DNA from: Geosiphon pyriformis
Lineage: Eukaryota > Glomeromycota > Glomeromycetes > Archaeosporales > Geosiphonaceae
DNA: 64,000 bases
Assembly (NCBI GenBank): GCA_016748015.1
Contig: JAAOMT010000703.1
Span: 112,099-176,098 of the forward strand
Direction: 5' to 3'
The notes below the pieces were generated by a model. It saw nothing but the letters and a program-made list of their open reading frames with translations. It was not told the DNA's origin and made no database searches. Numbering within the stretch: position 1 is the stretch's first letter; every line of letters begins with the position of its first letter. This document shows, in pieces, positions 20,377 to 33,239 of this stretch. The position numbers were made by a program, and so were the translations under genes.

Positions 20377-22311
20377 TTATTGAGAAGGGGGTTGTGGAAG
20401 TGTACCAGCAGCCAAAGCCAAGCTGTCAAAATAAGCAGACAAACTCAGCACCGAAGCAGCAAAGTCTTCTAACATATTTTCTAACTTGACAACATGAGGA
20501 AACATGGAAGAGTTCTTTACAGTATAAGTAGCAGTAACAGTAGCAGCAACAGTCTCATCACAAGTGGACTCACCCGAACCCACTTCTATTACTATATTTT
20601 TCCCTTGATTTTGTGACAGAGAGGTCACTGGCAGCTAACATTCAGGGCTCAGCTGGGGAACTGCTGGCACAAATGACTCCAACCTCTTAGCCAACTCACC
20701 AAATTGTCCCGTGAAGCTGACAAGACTGCTTTCAATGCTAACCAACCATTTTTCCAAATCATTCACAACAAGAGGAAGAGGTTTATTATTATCAATAAAA
20801 CCAGAAGAAAGAACTTGTCGATGAGAAGAAACACCAGAAGGAGCACCAACCACTGACACCCAAGTTCTTCCACCAAACAAGGCTGGGTGAGAAACAGGAG
20901 CTGATTTCTTTTTATAAATTACAGCCAAACAAACACAATCCTGATCAGAAACCACTCATTTTCCACGAACTCCAGAACTCCTACTCACAGAGCAGTTGGC
21001 AGTAATATGACCAAATTGTGTATACTGTGTGCAATATGCCAAGCAAAAACCAGCCAAGCGCAAATTCACACTCTTGAAAACTGGAATCAAACCAACAGCA
21101 GCCAACTTGGATGCCTCATTCTTAAAACAGATTACAGCACACTGATCATGAACATACAAGGAAGGATTACGGCCAATAAAACAAGTCTTCCCATCATATG
21201 ACTCAAGTAAACCAGAGAGATTATAAGCTGTAGTGCCAACAGATAAGGTATACAACAATGTCCGATGTTGATCTCTCAATACCCACATTTGTTTATTCTC
21301 TACAGCCAAAGCCACATGCACAGAATTTTTTCCCACCAGAACAAACCACTTGAAAGCAACCTGGTTGGCAACTTCAGCTGACTCAAACTCTACTAGGGCC
21401 TTTTGCCAAAGACCAATTAACTGCATCCTGACCAATTTGACTGCACCAAACTTGGAAAACACAGTCTCTATTGCTGATTTGGGAAGATTGACAGGAATTT
21501 TCTTGACTATCACTACCCAATCTGAATGGATGTTTACTCTTCTTAGATCATCATTAACCAAAATTTTTTTACTGATTGCCAATTCCTTTGCCTTATTCAG
21601 GCTCATCTCAGAAATAAAAAATAATCTGATAATCTCTGGAAATTTTGAGGGAATAGAGGCTCTCCCAAAACCATTCACTTAATAAAAAATTTTTTTCACA
21701 CAAATCAACTTATTACCAACAGTTTTCCCAGAAACAGCAGAAAGTTTAATATCCAATGCAAAAGATTTTACCGAAATAAAACTCCAAATCTCCCGATCAC
21801 ATGACACAACTGGTGGCAACTAATTGGATCCATTGAATGTGCGAGGAAGGAGCTCCAAAACGTTGTCAGCACCACCCATATCAACAAAAAAAGGCTGCTT
21901 AGACAGGTGTTCAAATACGTATGTTTTTGTTTTCAAATTCTTTGGCATAGCATTATCTATTAGTTTGTCATCCCTAGAAGTGTCAGAATTGACGTAGCTT
22001 GTTTCTTCTACAATCATGTTCCTCATGTTCTTGACGTCAAAAGTCCTGTTAACACTCAATTCCTCGCTATTCATTTTGCTATTCCAAGATTTTTTTCAAT
22101 CATCAATGCTATCATGTAGCATGTTCACAGACAAAAAGCCAGCCGACAAATTCACAACAATACCAGAATCATCAAGTTTCTTCACTTTCTTATAAGATGG
22201 ACTATGAGTGTAAACACTCTCAATGCATGTCTTCTTTTTAGTGCCAGACTGGGTCCCCACACCAGCCAAACCAGATGCTAACCCACCAGCAGAAGAGCCT
22301 ACTGGATCCAT
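20377..22311 (-). pseudogene. LINE-2 ORF1: RRM-like, CCHC RNA-binding protein
   Basis: One long frame with a few stops, starting at MDPVGSS (22311). After a low-complexity N-part, 20956-21678 holds an RRM-like block: WVVIVKKIPVNL (RNP2-like) and KALVEFESAEVA (RNP1-like). Then come CFIGRNPSLYVH and a knuckle CTQYTQFGHITANC, in which the second Cys is Tyr. 20635-20955 and 20377-20628 are the Ser-rich C-terminal part ending PSQ-stop, as in LINE-6. It should coat LINE RNA. Stops follow residues IDD, GSN, RGK and PEC. Confidence 0.85.
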
Positions 22312-22440
22312 TGATGTGAACAGGGTTGTATGTAAAGAAATAACTGAAGGAAACAGAAAGGAATATGGGAAAAGAAAGATATTTCTTTGACTACTCTATG
22401 CTCTCGTTATGGTCAAGGGATCAACAAAAGAAAGAGTTTT

Positions 22441-22985
22441 CTAGTGTAATATAATCTATTATTTTTTTTTTATTATATTATTAAATAGTTTATAATTAAT
22501 TTTTATAGCAAAATAATTACATATTATTAAAAAGCTTACAGTCAAAAATTCTTGTAAAAAAGTTAATTTTTACTATAAAATAACTGCACAAAATAATTAA
22601 TATAGAATTAATTATTTTATTATAAACTTAATAACAATAATAGTTTAAAAAGATATTTTAAAAATAAATTAACTTATTAAAAATTTATTAATATTAATAT
22701 TATCTCAAAAAACAACTAAAATTATTAGTAATAATATTTAAAAAAAATAATTAACTCTAAATATATAAAAACTTAATGGTTTTATTGCAAACCAATTCAA
22801 AAAAATTATATATTATTAAACTTAAAAAAAATTATATAAGCAATTTTTTTATTATTAATAAAAGTTGTAAAATTTATATCAATAAAAAAAAAATTAACAT
22901 AAATAAAAAATTTTATTATAAATATTATTAATAAACTTATAAATATTTTAGAAAATACTATTATTAAATATATTAAAACAAAATT
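22441..22985. other. AT-rich spacer between divergent LINEs
   Basis: Almost pure A/T with no frame of note, between the 5' ends of LINE-2 (minus) and LINE-3 (plus). I see no promoter-like or repeated structure beyond short A and T runs. Confidence 0.6.
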
Positions 22986-23026
22986 AAAAAATGTGTTAAT
23001 TTTACAAAAAAACTTTTTTCTTTTTT

Positions 23027-24941
23027 TTGTCCCAAATTTCCAAAAAAAAGTTAGAAAATTTTTATGAAAAAAAGTTTTTTACAATTCAATACAACAAATT
23101 CAAATGTTTTCTGCTTGATTATAAGGCCACTGTTGGCTATAATATTGCTATAATAAAAAAGTCTATTAAAAGTTTTGTTGCTAATACTATTAGTGAAAAT
23201 ATTGCTTCTAGAAAAAAAAGAAAAAGGGGTGTTCTAAAAGATAGTATTGCTTATGAAGTGGTTTTGTGTAAAAAAGTGGTTGGTAGTTCTTGGGGGTCTA
23301 AAGCTGGTAATACCACTAAATCTGATAGTGTCAATATAAAAGAGGAGTGTATAATTGAAAAGACCAGTATAGATTATGGGGAAAGAAATGTGTTCAATAA
23401 GACTGACTTCAACCAAACACCAAAGGGTCTGAGATTGGTGACAAAAAAAGCTTTAGATATACTATTAAGAAAAATCAATTTTTTGGATGATGTGGATAAT
23501 AATGATATTTTTTTGGATGTTTTTGTGGTTCTCTTTTCACTATTAAAGAATCTGGTTAATGTGTCTGTTAGGAAGTTATTTGCTTTGGATATTGGTTTGG
23601 ACAAAGTAGTTAAGAAATCTTCTTAAGAAAAGTTGTTAATAGTCAGAAAATTATTTTCAAAGATCAATAGTTTTAGAAAAGCCTCTACTCCCTCAAAATT
23701 TTTTGGGATCATCAGAGTGATGTTTACTTCTGAATCAAGTTTAGCACAGACTATGGAAAAAACAAGAATGACAAATATTCTGGTAAATACTAATCTGAAA
23801 AAATCTGTGATACATTCAGATTGAACTGTAATAGTAAAAAAAATTCTTGTTAGAACATTGGCTAAGACTGTGCACTGTGCTTTTTGAGTTTGGTTTTGTT
23901 ATGTTAATCAAGATGTAATTGGTGAGGCTATAGCAAAAGGCTGTAGTGCAGTTTATCCAATCAGATTAGGCTAATTTGGTCGCAGATAGATGGTCCATCT
24001 TAATTGGGAAAGATGCCATAAGAGTAGCTAAAGCTAATATAGACAAGGAATCATGAGATATAAGAGATCAGCATAGAATATTGCTCTATATACTGCCAAT
24101 GAACACCAATGCTCATAACATCTGGAACTTCATTGGTTCTGTGGATGAGAAAACATGTATCATCAATTGATACTCTGTTATGTATACCCAAGCCAGATGT
24201 GCTGTTGTTTGTTTTGATTCGGTTGATTTACTAGATGCTGTCATAAGAACCACTCCAGTTCTGAAAAGTGTTAATCTGTGTTGGTTATGGTTGGAATATT
24301 CCAAATACACTAAGTATGAGAAAACAAAATATATATTATTGGACTGTTTTTTTGGTAAAAAAAATTTTTTTGGTGCTCTTTTTCATAGAATGCTATCTGC
24401 AGACAATAAAAACAGACTGGTTATTATCTATGCCAAGCATTTGGCACCAATAGCTCATTTTTTCTCTTTTGATAGTATTTCTTGGACTAAAGTTGTTAGT
24501 AAGTCTTCTTTTCTTCCTCTTCTTGCTAGTAGTAATTCATCTAGTTTTGGCTCTTCTTTAAAGATAAAGCCTATTCCATTGGTGTCTATGATATTGAATA
24601 ATAGGTTAACCACTCTTAAGTGCAGTCTTGCCAGTTTCGCAGAGTGTATAGATAAGCTGGTTAAGAAATTAGATACACTTAAGCCAATGGTTTTTTAGTT
24701 TAGCTTTGAATATTAGCCATTGGTGATCTCTTTATTACATAATCAAAAGGTAAATATAGTAATAAGTAAGAGTTTAGGTGTGACTACTAGTGGTAAGACT
24801 GTAATAGAAGTAGCAGTTGTTGACCAATCTGCAATTTCAAAAATAGAAATAACATTAAAGAATCTCTCAGATATTATTATAAGTCTAATGGCTAAAGTAA
24901 ACAATAGTGATTTGGTGTCTAGCACCTGTCCTCCTCAATAA
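23027..24941 (+). pseudogene. LINE-3 ORF1, broken
   Basis: 23027-23626 is open for 199 codons and includes a basic patch (SRKKRKRGVLK). 23633-23824 continues with SKINSFRKASTPSKFFGIIRV, matching LINE-2 FGRASIPSKFPEIIR. The RRM part (about 23820-24110) is full of stops. 24180-24698 contains the former knuckle (YTKYEKTKYILLDC, three ligands lost) and the subfamily-specific C-part; 24720-24941 is the end (PPQ-stop). The start at 23027 is simply the first Met of the open frame; the true start may be upstream. Confidence 0.8.
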
Positions 24942-24949
24942 TAAACTTT

Positions 24950-25740
24950 ATTTGAAAGATTGCTACTTGTAATGTTAAAGGCATTAATATGCCTGCTAAG
25001 CAAAAAAATGTGATGTATTGACATATAGATTCTAACAATATGGTTTCTATAGTCACTAAGACAAAACTTAAATCTAATACTTAGTCATAGATTACAAATA
25101 AGTTTGGTGGTATTCAAGTCTTTATGTCTGGTTTGAACACAAAGTTTTTTGGTGCTAGTGTAGCTATAATCATGAACAATTCTTTGGCTCAGCATGTTTT
25201 GAAAGTAGAGAAGATTTCTGGCCAATTAATATTAATGTGTCTATTGTTTAAGAACAGACTTTTAGTTTTTATTTTGGGTTTATATGCTGAAACTTCTGCT
25301 AGCATGCAGTTTTTTCAGGCTTCAGACATTAACTTTATGATTTCCAAAGTAGCTAATTCTAGTTCTTTTGTTGTTTTGGGTAGTAACTTCAATGAGAATA
25401 GCACCAAAAAAAGTGTGAGTTTCAATAAGTGCTCAGAAATTGGCCTTGTAAATTCATTTAAAGAATATTCTTTGGTTAAAGTTTCTACATAATACAACTC
25501 TAAAGGATCTGAAAAAGTTATTGATTACATTTTTGTCTCTGAAAATTTGGTTTTAACTGTTATAGCACATGAGGTTGACATTGTGTCTGAATTTTTTGAT
25601 ATTAACCACAAAACAGTATTGGTTTCGGTCAGATTGGATGGTTTTTTGAATATAAGTCTTAATAATATTAGGAAACAAGCAAACAAGAACTGTTGGAAGT
25701 TCAATTTCAGAAATGCTGATAGTGCTAAATAAAGATGCTT
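24950..25740 (+). pseudogene. LINE-3 endonuclease, broken
   Basis: The ORF2 start reads TCNVKGINMPAKQKNVMY. VTKTKLK replaces TETKL. 25124-25492 has ASVAIIMNNSL, LGLYAETSA and VLGSNFNENS, where GGDFNE has lost its Asp to Asn. 25547-25732 is the C-terminal end with FFDINHKTVLVSVRLDG. Both metal/catalytic acids are gone. Confidence 0.85.
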
Positions 25741-28129
25741 CAAAAACAGTGTTTCAGATGGACTTTTATGTAAGTTGGAAGGATTTGTTAACACTAAAGC
25801 TTTTGGTAATTTGGATGGGATGTGGAAGATTATAAGAGAGATAATAGTAAAATCAGCTAATACTGTTTTTTCTAAACTGTGGTTCTGTGAGTTTGACTGA
25901 CAAAAATTTGGACAGTTATCAAAGTTTTTTGGTTTGGAATTGCTTGTTGCCAAAGTTACTAAAGCATTAAAAGTGAATAATAAGCTTGAATACAGGTGTC
26001 TTTTTAGAAAATAGTAGATCATAGACAGTAAAAAGACTTTTATAATCAACTTTATGGTTCAAAATGGTGTATTTTCATTGGAGACTATTAAGCAATTGTT
26101 AGTGATCAAAAAAAAATACAAAAAATTCAAGTATTATGAGTCAGTAGTAGCTAGAGACACAGCCATCAAGAGTGCAATTAAAAGATAAATGGAAAATTTC
26201 AGTTTAGATAAAGGAAACATGATAAGGAGTGTTCTTGAGTGATCTTTTTGCAAAGTTGTTTTAGATTATTTAATGATTGGTAACAACTTGATTTTGGAGT
26301 CTGTAGAGGTAAAATCTGAAGTCAACAATATTATGATAGATTGGACAAGGAAACACAGGATTCTATTTTATATGTCTAATATGTAAGCTTGTCAATATGC
26401 ACTTTTGGGATATGTTAGAGATAACACTTTTTTTAGTATTATAGACAACATTAGCCTGAAGGGATTGGTTGTAGTATTGGACAGATTGCCTAATAATAAA
26501 GCTGCTGGTTTCTTTGACATATCAAATAAGCTTTGGAAGCATTGTGGTAATGAAATGACAAATTGCCTTCTAGATTTGTTGAACTTCTGTTTAAAGCTTG
26601 GTAATATGCCTGATTTTTGAAAAAAGATGTGAATTTCAATGATTCCCAAGCCTTACAAATAGAAGGGTGTTCTAACCAATACCCAGTTTATTGTTTTAAT
26701 TGAAATAATAAGAAAAATTTTATCTAAGATTCTGTTAGATCGTATTTTGTCAATTTGTAATATGTACAACATTCTTTAAAATAACAATTTTTCAGTTTTT
26801 AAAAGTACTTCAATTTAGTCTCCAGTTTTTGCTGTTGAATTAATTGTAGAAAATGCTCTTAAAAAGAGCCATGAAATCTGGTTGGTTCTATAGAACATAT
26901 GCAAAGCTTATCATTCAGTTAAATAACATTATTTGAAATCTAGTTTAAAGCATATCAAGATATGTGACAAATTTATCAGGTTTTTTGGAAATATTTATGA
27001 GAACAAATTTAATAAAATAATGACTGATTTCAGTCTCTCAGATGATTACAAAGTTTGTAATAGACTGGATCAGAGTGAAGTTTTTTCTTCTCTTTTTTGG
27101 AGAATTTTTTATGATCTTTTATTGTGTGAGGTTAAAAAACAGGAACATTTATATAAATACAGTATCAATTTTAATTTTGTGGCAAGATTAAGTAGAGTAG
27201 AGACTAGTGAGGGCAAATTCTTATTTTTTGCAGCCAGTAGTTTTGTAGATAATATGATATGAATAGAGAATGGCCTGGCTTTAATGCAGTATATTTTAGA
27301 CATTACTAGTGAGTTTTTTGGTATCAATAACATATCCATTAATAATGACAAAATGGTAGTTATCCCTATCAATCAAAGAATGGTTGAAGCATTCTTGTGT
27401 ATTAGTGGTTAACTTATTATTATTGTCAAGTATAGAGATATTTTTTTGTCTAAGAAAAATCTATCTAAATTGAGTCTTGTCAAAGTTTATTCAGATGTCA
27501 GTTTCTTTTCAAATATGGTTCTTAAAAAAATGGTGTCAGATAAGCAGTTTTTTTATCTGGTTTCAGTGATTTTGCAACCTATTATTAGTTATTATACACA
27601 ATTTAGCTTTGTGTTCAAGAGTATATATTGTAAATAAGATGTTTTGATAAGAAAAGGGCTTAGGTCTAAAGCCAATCTGCTGAGAAATTTTCTTAATAAG
27701 ATTTTATATCATCCTTTTTTATATGGTTTGAGATCTTTTGAACAGGTTCAGATTAAGACCAAAATAGCTTCAGTTATTGAGTTTTCTAATGCTTCTGATA
27801 TTCTTGGCCAGCTTTTTAAGCACTATGCTTTAGATTTACAGATTTTGGGATGGGTGTCTCTAAACCCTTTGCAGTTTTCTGTCAAGTTAAAAATTGATCC
27901 AAGGAATAATTTTTTAGCTGGCATTATGAGAATTTTTTTGGACACTGGGATGTTATTGGCCAATAATTTGCTTAACATGTTTTATATGCCTGGCTGTTAT
28001 CTAATGTCTAAGATATTGGAACATGCTTTTTATTTTAATGTAGTCTATTTATTGAAGTGGTTTGGTGTTGCTTTTGGGAATGTTTTGTTGAACAAAAGTG
28101 GTTTGTTTATGAACTGGAAAACTTTTTAA
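25741..28129 (+). pseudogene. LINE-3 linker and reverse transcriptase, broken
   Basis: 26405-26620 matches the RT leader (GLVVVLDRLPNNKAAGFFDISN). 26660-26930 holds the fingers with stops (IVLIEIIRKILSKILL). 26933-27262 has the palm, with FVDNMI replacing FVDDTI at motif C. 27446-27637 and 27644-28129 are the thumb and connection (DKQFFYLVSVILQPIISYYTQFSF; SLYHPFLYGL-type block). Not functional. Confidence 0.85.
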
Positions 28130-28269
28130 TATTGAAAAAAATTGTGCTCAAAAAGTCTTATATTTCTATGATTTAAAAAAGTGTATATGTTTATAAATAA
28201 TTTTTTGGTGAAGTCTTCTGAAACTGGTGTTTGTTTGGGTGGTTCAAACTTCCTGCTCTCTGCTAAATT

Positions 28270-29535
28270 TTCAGAAGTATATATGTGATTACATGAAGTA
28301 TGGGAAGGGGCAATTAATGTCTACACTGATGGATCATTAAAAGACTTGAGAATTTCACAGGTTTTTAGTGGTATAGGACATACTTTTTTGATGTTGAGAT
28401 TGATGTGAGTGTTCAAGTAAGTGGCTTGTTGTCTTCAACATTGTCCAAATTACAAGCAATTGCTTTAGCTTTGGAATGTGTTTTTTCATTTTGTTTAACC
28501 TGACTTTTAGAATAAGTGTTAAGTAAAAAAATATTATATTGCCAATTTAATTAAGTTAAAAGACATTTCTGTAAAATGAGTAAAAGTGAAGAATTATTTG
28601 GTGGATAGAAATAAAAATTAGGCCAATACTATTGTCTGTGTAGCTGTTGAATCATATTTAGTTCTTTTTTTTGGAGTTCACAAAGAGTTTTTATAGTGGA
28701 TGATTAAGTGATTTTAGGCAATACTTGCTATTTTGTTCATAATATCTATTGAACTATCTGTCAGACATTGTAGGAAGTGAGTTCAGGTGCTGATATTTTA
28801 AAGAGTTTATTTATCTAACACATCAATTAGAATTGTATTGTCTCAGTTTGGCATCTGGATTTTTACATGTTGGCTGGTTTCATCAGCAAAAAATCAGCCA
28901 TGCTACAAACATATTTAATAAAAGCCATTTATAAGAGATTGCCAGTAGCTGTCTATAAGAAGCTGTATAACAAAAAGTATCTGGGTGTTTTATGCTTGAT
29001 ATGTAGTAACATGGAGCTGCCCAATTATGCTTTTACCTACATAAAAAATGCTTCTGTGTGTTCTGATATTATTTCAGATTATATTAATTTGTGGAAATCT
29101 TTAATTAAGGAATGCTCTCCAACTTTATTTTTGGTGCTTTATATTCTTTCTATTGAGGCTTTAGATGTCAGTGTTTATACAATTTTGTGCAAAAGTTTTG
29201 TTCTAAAAAATTGGGTGGAGGTGGTTTTGCATTTTAAAGATAAAAAAAAAGCTCTTCAAGTGGTGGTAGACTTTATTTGTTACTTGGTTGATGAGCATTA
29301 TAGTAAGCTGTGGTTGCTAAAATTTAAGTTCAGAGCCTTGATAGAGAAATCTGGCTTGGTGTGTGATATAAATGTGATGTCTAATCCGTTGTGTGACAAA
29401 TCCCATTTGCTATTAGAAAAAATGGCTTATTTATTTGGTCTAGTTAAATCTTTTGCTATTAGTTTCAGTTTGTGCAAACTGTATATGTTTTTTTCTGGTT
29501 TGGATATTGGTATGGAAGTTTTAGTAGGTGTGTAG
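28270..29535 (+). pseudogene. LINE-3 RNase H remnant and Cys/His finger
   Basis: NVYTDGSLKDLR at about 28315-28350 is the first RNase H motif; the rest up to 28860 is shifted and gapped. 28867-29535 is open for 222 codons and keeps CLICSNMELPNYAFTYIKNA, a finger whose His and last Cys are replaced, plus the C-terminus SFAISFSLCKLYMFFSGLD shared by all LINE copies here. Confidence 0.82.
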
Positions 29536-29665
29536 TGTTATTTTAATTGGTCTAAATGGCTGGTCACATGTAATAAATACATAAGCCACATTTAATTTGA
29601 TTTACTTGTTTTGTCTCTGTATATTAGATAGTGATTGGATTGCACTTGTAAAATAAGATAAAAAA

Positions 29666-31034
29666 AAAATTTACACCAAAAAAATTAATTAAATAAAACA
29701 TTAAAACAATTAATTTTGATTAATAGTAATAATTAAAAATTTTAATTTTAAAATACTTTAATATATTTTTATAAAATAATGAATTTAGCCAAATTAATTT
29801 CGTTTAATACCAAATTTTAACAAAAAATACAAGATTTAAAAAACAATAACTTATTATATTTTGTTAATAAAACATAAATTTATTAATAAAAATTTTAAAA
29901 AATACTAAAAAATAAAATAATTTAACTATTAACAAGTTTTTAATTTTTATTTGTTGTTTTAATAAAAAAAATCAGATTTTGTATTAATTATTACATAATA
30001 AATAATAAATAACTAAAAACTTATATTTAAATTTATAAAATTTTTAATATTTTAAAAGAACAAAATAATTTTTTATTTTTAACTTAATCAATAAATATTG
30101 GCAAATTAAAATAAATTTAAAAACAGATATAAAACAGTATTTATTATACAAAATAGTAATTATAAATTCAATATAATATTATTTGAACTAATCAATATGT
30201 TTATAATATTTTAAAAACTAATAGATATAATTTATTTTAAATTTTTGTAGCAATTTGTTATTGTCTATTTAAATAGTATAAATATTTTTTATTAATATTT
30301 ACAGATTATTTGTAATATTTACAACAGGTTTTTAAAAGATTAAAACATATTAAACTCAAATTAAATTTAAAAAAATGCTTTTTTAAAAAAAATAAATTAG
30401 TATTTTTAAAATATATAGTTAAAAAAATAGAATAAAACCAGATTCATCAAAAATTAAAAAATTTTCAATATTCTAAAATATGCTAAAAATAAAATTTTTT
30501 AAAATTTGTAATTTATTATTAATGTTTTACAAATTTATAATTGTTTATTATCTAAAAATATAAAATTTAAATAAATTAAAACACAATAAAAGTTTTTAAG
30601 TATTTTAGACAAAAACTTATTAAATTATCAATAATAATTTATTTTGATTATAAATATTATACAAATATATTATAAAATATAAAAAAAGTACTAAATATTA
30701 ATATTAACTATTTATTTAGAATATAATATACATAAAAAATCATTAAACAATTATAACAAAAATAATTATTTTTACAAAAATTTTAACTAATATTTAAAAA
30801 CACTATAATTAAATAAATATATGTTAATAAAAAAGTTAAAATATTATATTATTTAAAATTATATATTTTATTATTGAAATTAACAAAATTTAATCTATTA
30901 AAAATTATATTTATAAATAAAAACTATTTTATTTAATACATATATATTTATTTATTTGGCTATTTTAAAAAAAAAACTATTTAATATATAATTAATTATT
31001 ATTATTAGCTAAAATTTTTTTTTATAAGTATAGC
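29666..31034. other. AT-only desert between LINE-3 and LINE-4
   Basis: About 1.37 kb of almost pure A and T. I see no ORF, no LTR or LINE similarity and no ordered repeat. It lies between the 3' ends of two LINEs facing each other. It could be very old, fully decayed repeat DNA. Confidence 0.6.
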
Positions 31035-31137
31035 TCAATTACTATTTAGTATAAAGAATCAAAACTAGGGACTCCAGCTAGATATAATTTATATTTTTAC
31101 TATATATAACCAATTATTTAGACCAATTAAGACAATA

Positions 31138-32875
31138 CTAAATCTTTATATAAACTGTTGGTCTATTATTCAGACCAGAAAAAAACAAGCAGAGTTTATA
31201 ACAACCAAAACTAACTTCAAAAAACTTATCAATACTAAGCAAATAAACCATTTTATTTGACAAATCTAATACCAAATCAGAAAACACAACTGGCATTACT
31301 TCAAAATTACTGATCAAACTACTTTTTTCCATATTTGTTCTGTATTTGGACCTAAACTCTCACAAATCAAAATAATATTACTTACTCAAACTGCACATAA
31401 AATCAACTAGAATTTGGACAGTCTTCTTATAGTTTTTAAATATCTACACAGTTTCATTATATTAATCTATAAGCACAAAGTTTTTACAAAAAAATACATA
31501 CAGACTAATATTAAATAAACAAAAAAAAGATTCTATAACTACAAAAGACAATGGAATGTAAAATCCAGCCAGAAATCTCCAAACCAAGATCAATTAATCA
31601 AAATTATTTTACAGAAATCAGACTTCTTGGAATAGAGAACATATAATTAGAAAATTCAATCTTTCTATACTGTAAACACAGTACATCTGGATATCTTTTG
31701 TTATAAAGTTTCTTTCTGACAACAACAAATAGCTTCTTATAAACAGCTTTTATAAAATACATACACAAACTAACTAAAGTTCTACTCATTAAATTTAATA
31801 GCATATGCAAATTCAGATGTCAAATTACAGCAATCTAAACTTAATTAATCTTGTGAAATAAAAAAATATTTGATATTCTAAAACCAAATTCATGTTCTCA
31901 ATAGGCACAATTTATAGACATATATACATTTTGAACAAAATAACAAATATTATTAAACACCAACAAATTATTAGCCATAATAAAGTATTTATACACATTA
32001 TAGAACAACAACAAAAAGAAATGATCAGTTTTATATACAAAAACATCTACATATATATTATCCAAAATGCTTGAATGTCTCTTAACTTTTGATCAAACCA
32101 CTAAAAAATTTTTGTTACTAATTAAATTTGCAATATGTTTTTTTTCCATTTAGCAACAGTTTCAAAAATCAGAATCTAATATACTTAATTTTGAGATACA
32201 TACATTTATGACCACCTGACTGTTTAAATGTATAATCACAATACAAAAAGATAGTATACATTCCAAAACAAGAGTAATTGTCTGTAATTCAGCCAATGTT
32301 AATGACAGTAATTCATTAACCTTAATACTAAAACCCAAATTAACTTTTGAAAAATATGCAGCAGTTTCACCAGTTACTACTAAAAAACCCAGCTTCTTTA
32401 AGAATTTATTTGTGTAAACATTAAATTTATTTGACTAAACCTCAAGAAAACAACTTCTTAAAACTGAAAACTAATTTAATGACAAAACACTATTGTTTTC
32501 TAAAGTAGAACTCAAACTAAAAAAAACTGATACAAGCTTAATATTGTACAAAAATTTAGATGCCAAAAAAAACCAAGAAAACACTAGTCTTTTAGGATCT
32601 AATTTTTTCTAATAATAGAATATTTTTCAATCTATAACTTTATTTCTTTTATTTAAAAGTTTGTTATAAAAGACCACACCAAACTTTTTCAAGGAACTAA
32701 CTCTCTTATAATACAATAAAACTCCTAAAACATTTAACATAAAAAATCTGTTAGAACTGCAAAATGCACAAGATAAATTATTTACCAGAAAAAAACTATT
32801 GTCCAAAAAAATACAGATTATTCTAGCCAAAAAATTGTTAGAAGAACTAATATCTAATCTCACAGAATATTGCAA
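31138..32875 (-). pseudogene. LINE-4 ORF2 C-terminal third (connection, RNase H remnant, finger)
   Basis: 31138-31332 is the C-terminus (FFEVSFGCYKLCLFFSGL). 31604-31810 is the finger region (YPDVLCLQYRKIEFSNYMF, second Cys now Tyr). 32627-32875 matches the connection (LDISSSNNFLARIICIFL, compare LINE-6 CVSPMNNFLAGVVKIFL). RNase H between them (about 32090-32440) is recognisable only in scraps. Confidence 0.78.
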
Positions 32876-33239
32876 GAGATTTAAGAAAGCTTAGCTCAAA
32901 ATTTGCAAATCCAAAAACCTATATTCAAAAAGCCAACCAAAAATTCCAGAAGCATTTGCAAAAACCACAATAGAAGCAACTTTTTTTTCCACTTGTATTT
33001 GTTTGAATATTTTTAGACCATACAAAAAAAAATAATAGAGTATCTTACTTGGAAAATTTTAAGACAGTTCAGTTTTTAACTTAAAATTTTTTCTGATTAA
33101 AACATCTTATTAACAACATACTATTGAAAAGATAAAACTAAACTATAAATAATAGCTAAAAATAAGTTGCAAAACTGGTAAAATCAAATACAAAAACTGC
33201 TTATCTAAAATAGTCTTCCTTAATACCATATTAGAAAAA

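Larger units (their letters stand above)
16035..22440 (-). mobile_element. LINE-2: near full-length LINE with RNase H
   Basis: The complete ORF1-ORF2 order is on the minus strand with a 3' UTR (16035-16150) that matches the 3' ends of LINE-3 (29535-29665) and LINE-6 (44314-44430), including the segment CTGAGTGGCTGGTCACATGT. APE endonuclease, RT, RNase H and terminal Cys/His finger place it with the I/Tad-like LINE group. Several stops and frameshifts plus lost catalytic residues make it inactive. It lies tail-to-head behind LINE-1. Confidence 0.9.
22986..29665 (+). mobile_element. LINE-3: full-length but heavily decayed LINE
   Basis: Plus-strand ORF1 and ORF2 with the same domain order as LINE-2. 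The 3' UTR ends near 29640-29665 with a GCACTTGTAAAA segment and a short A-run. Its ORF1 C-terminal region (LVIIYAKHLAPIAHF, LKIKPIPLV) matches LINE-4 rather than LINE-2, so LINE-3 and LINE-4 form a second subfamily. Confidence 0.88.

Noticed and set aside
22441-22985. Bidirectional promoter between LINE-2 and LINE-3
   Set aside because: Only A/T runs are visible; LINE-2 and LINE-3 are different subfamilies inserted independently, and no motif supports a shared promoter.
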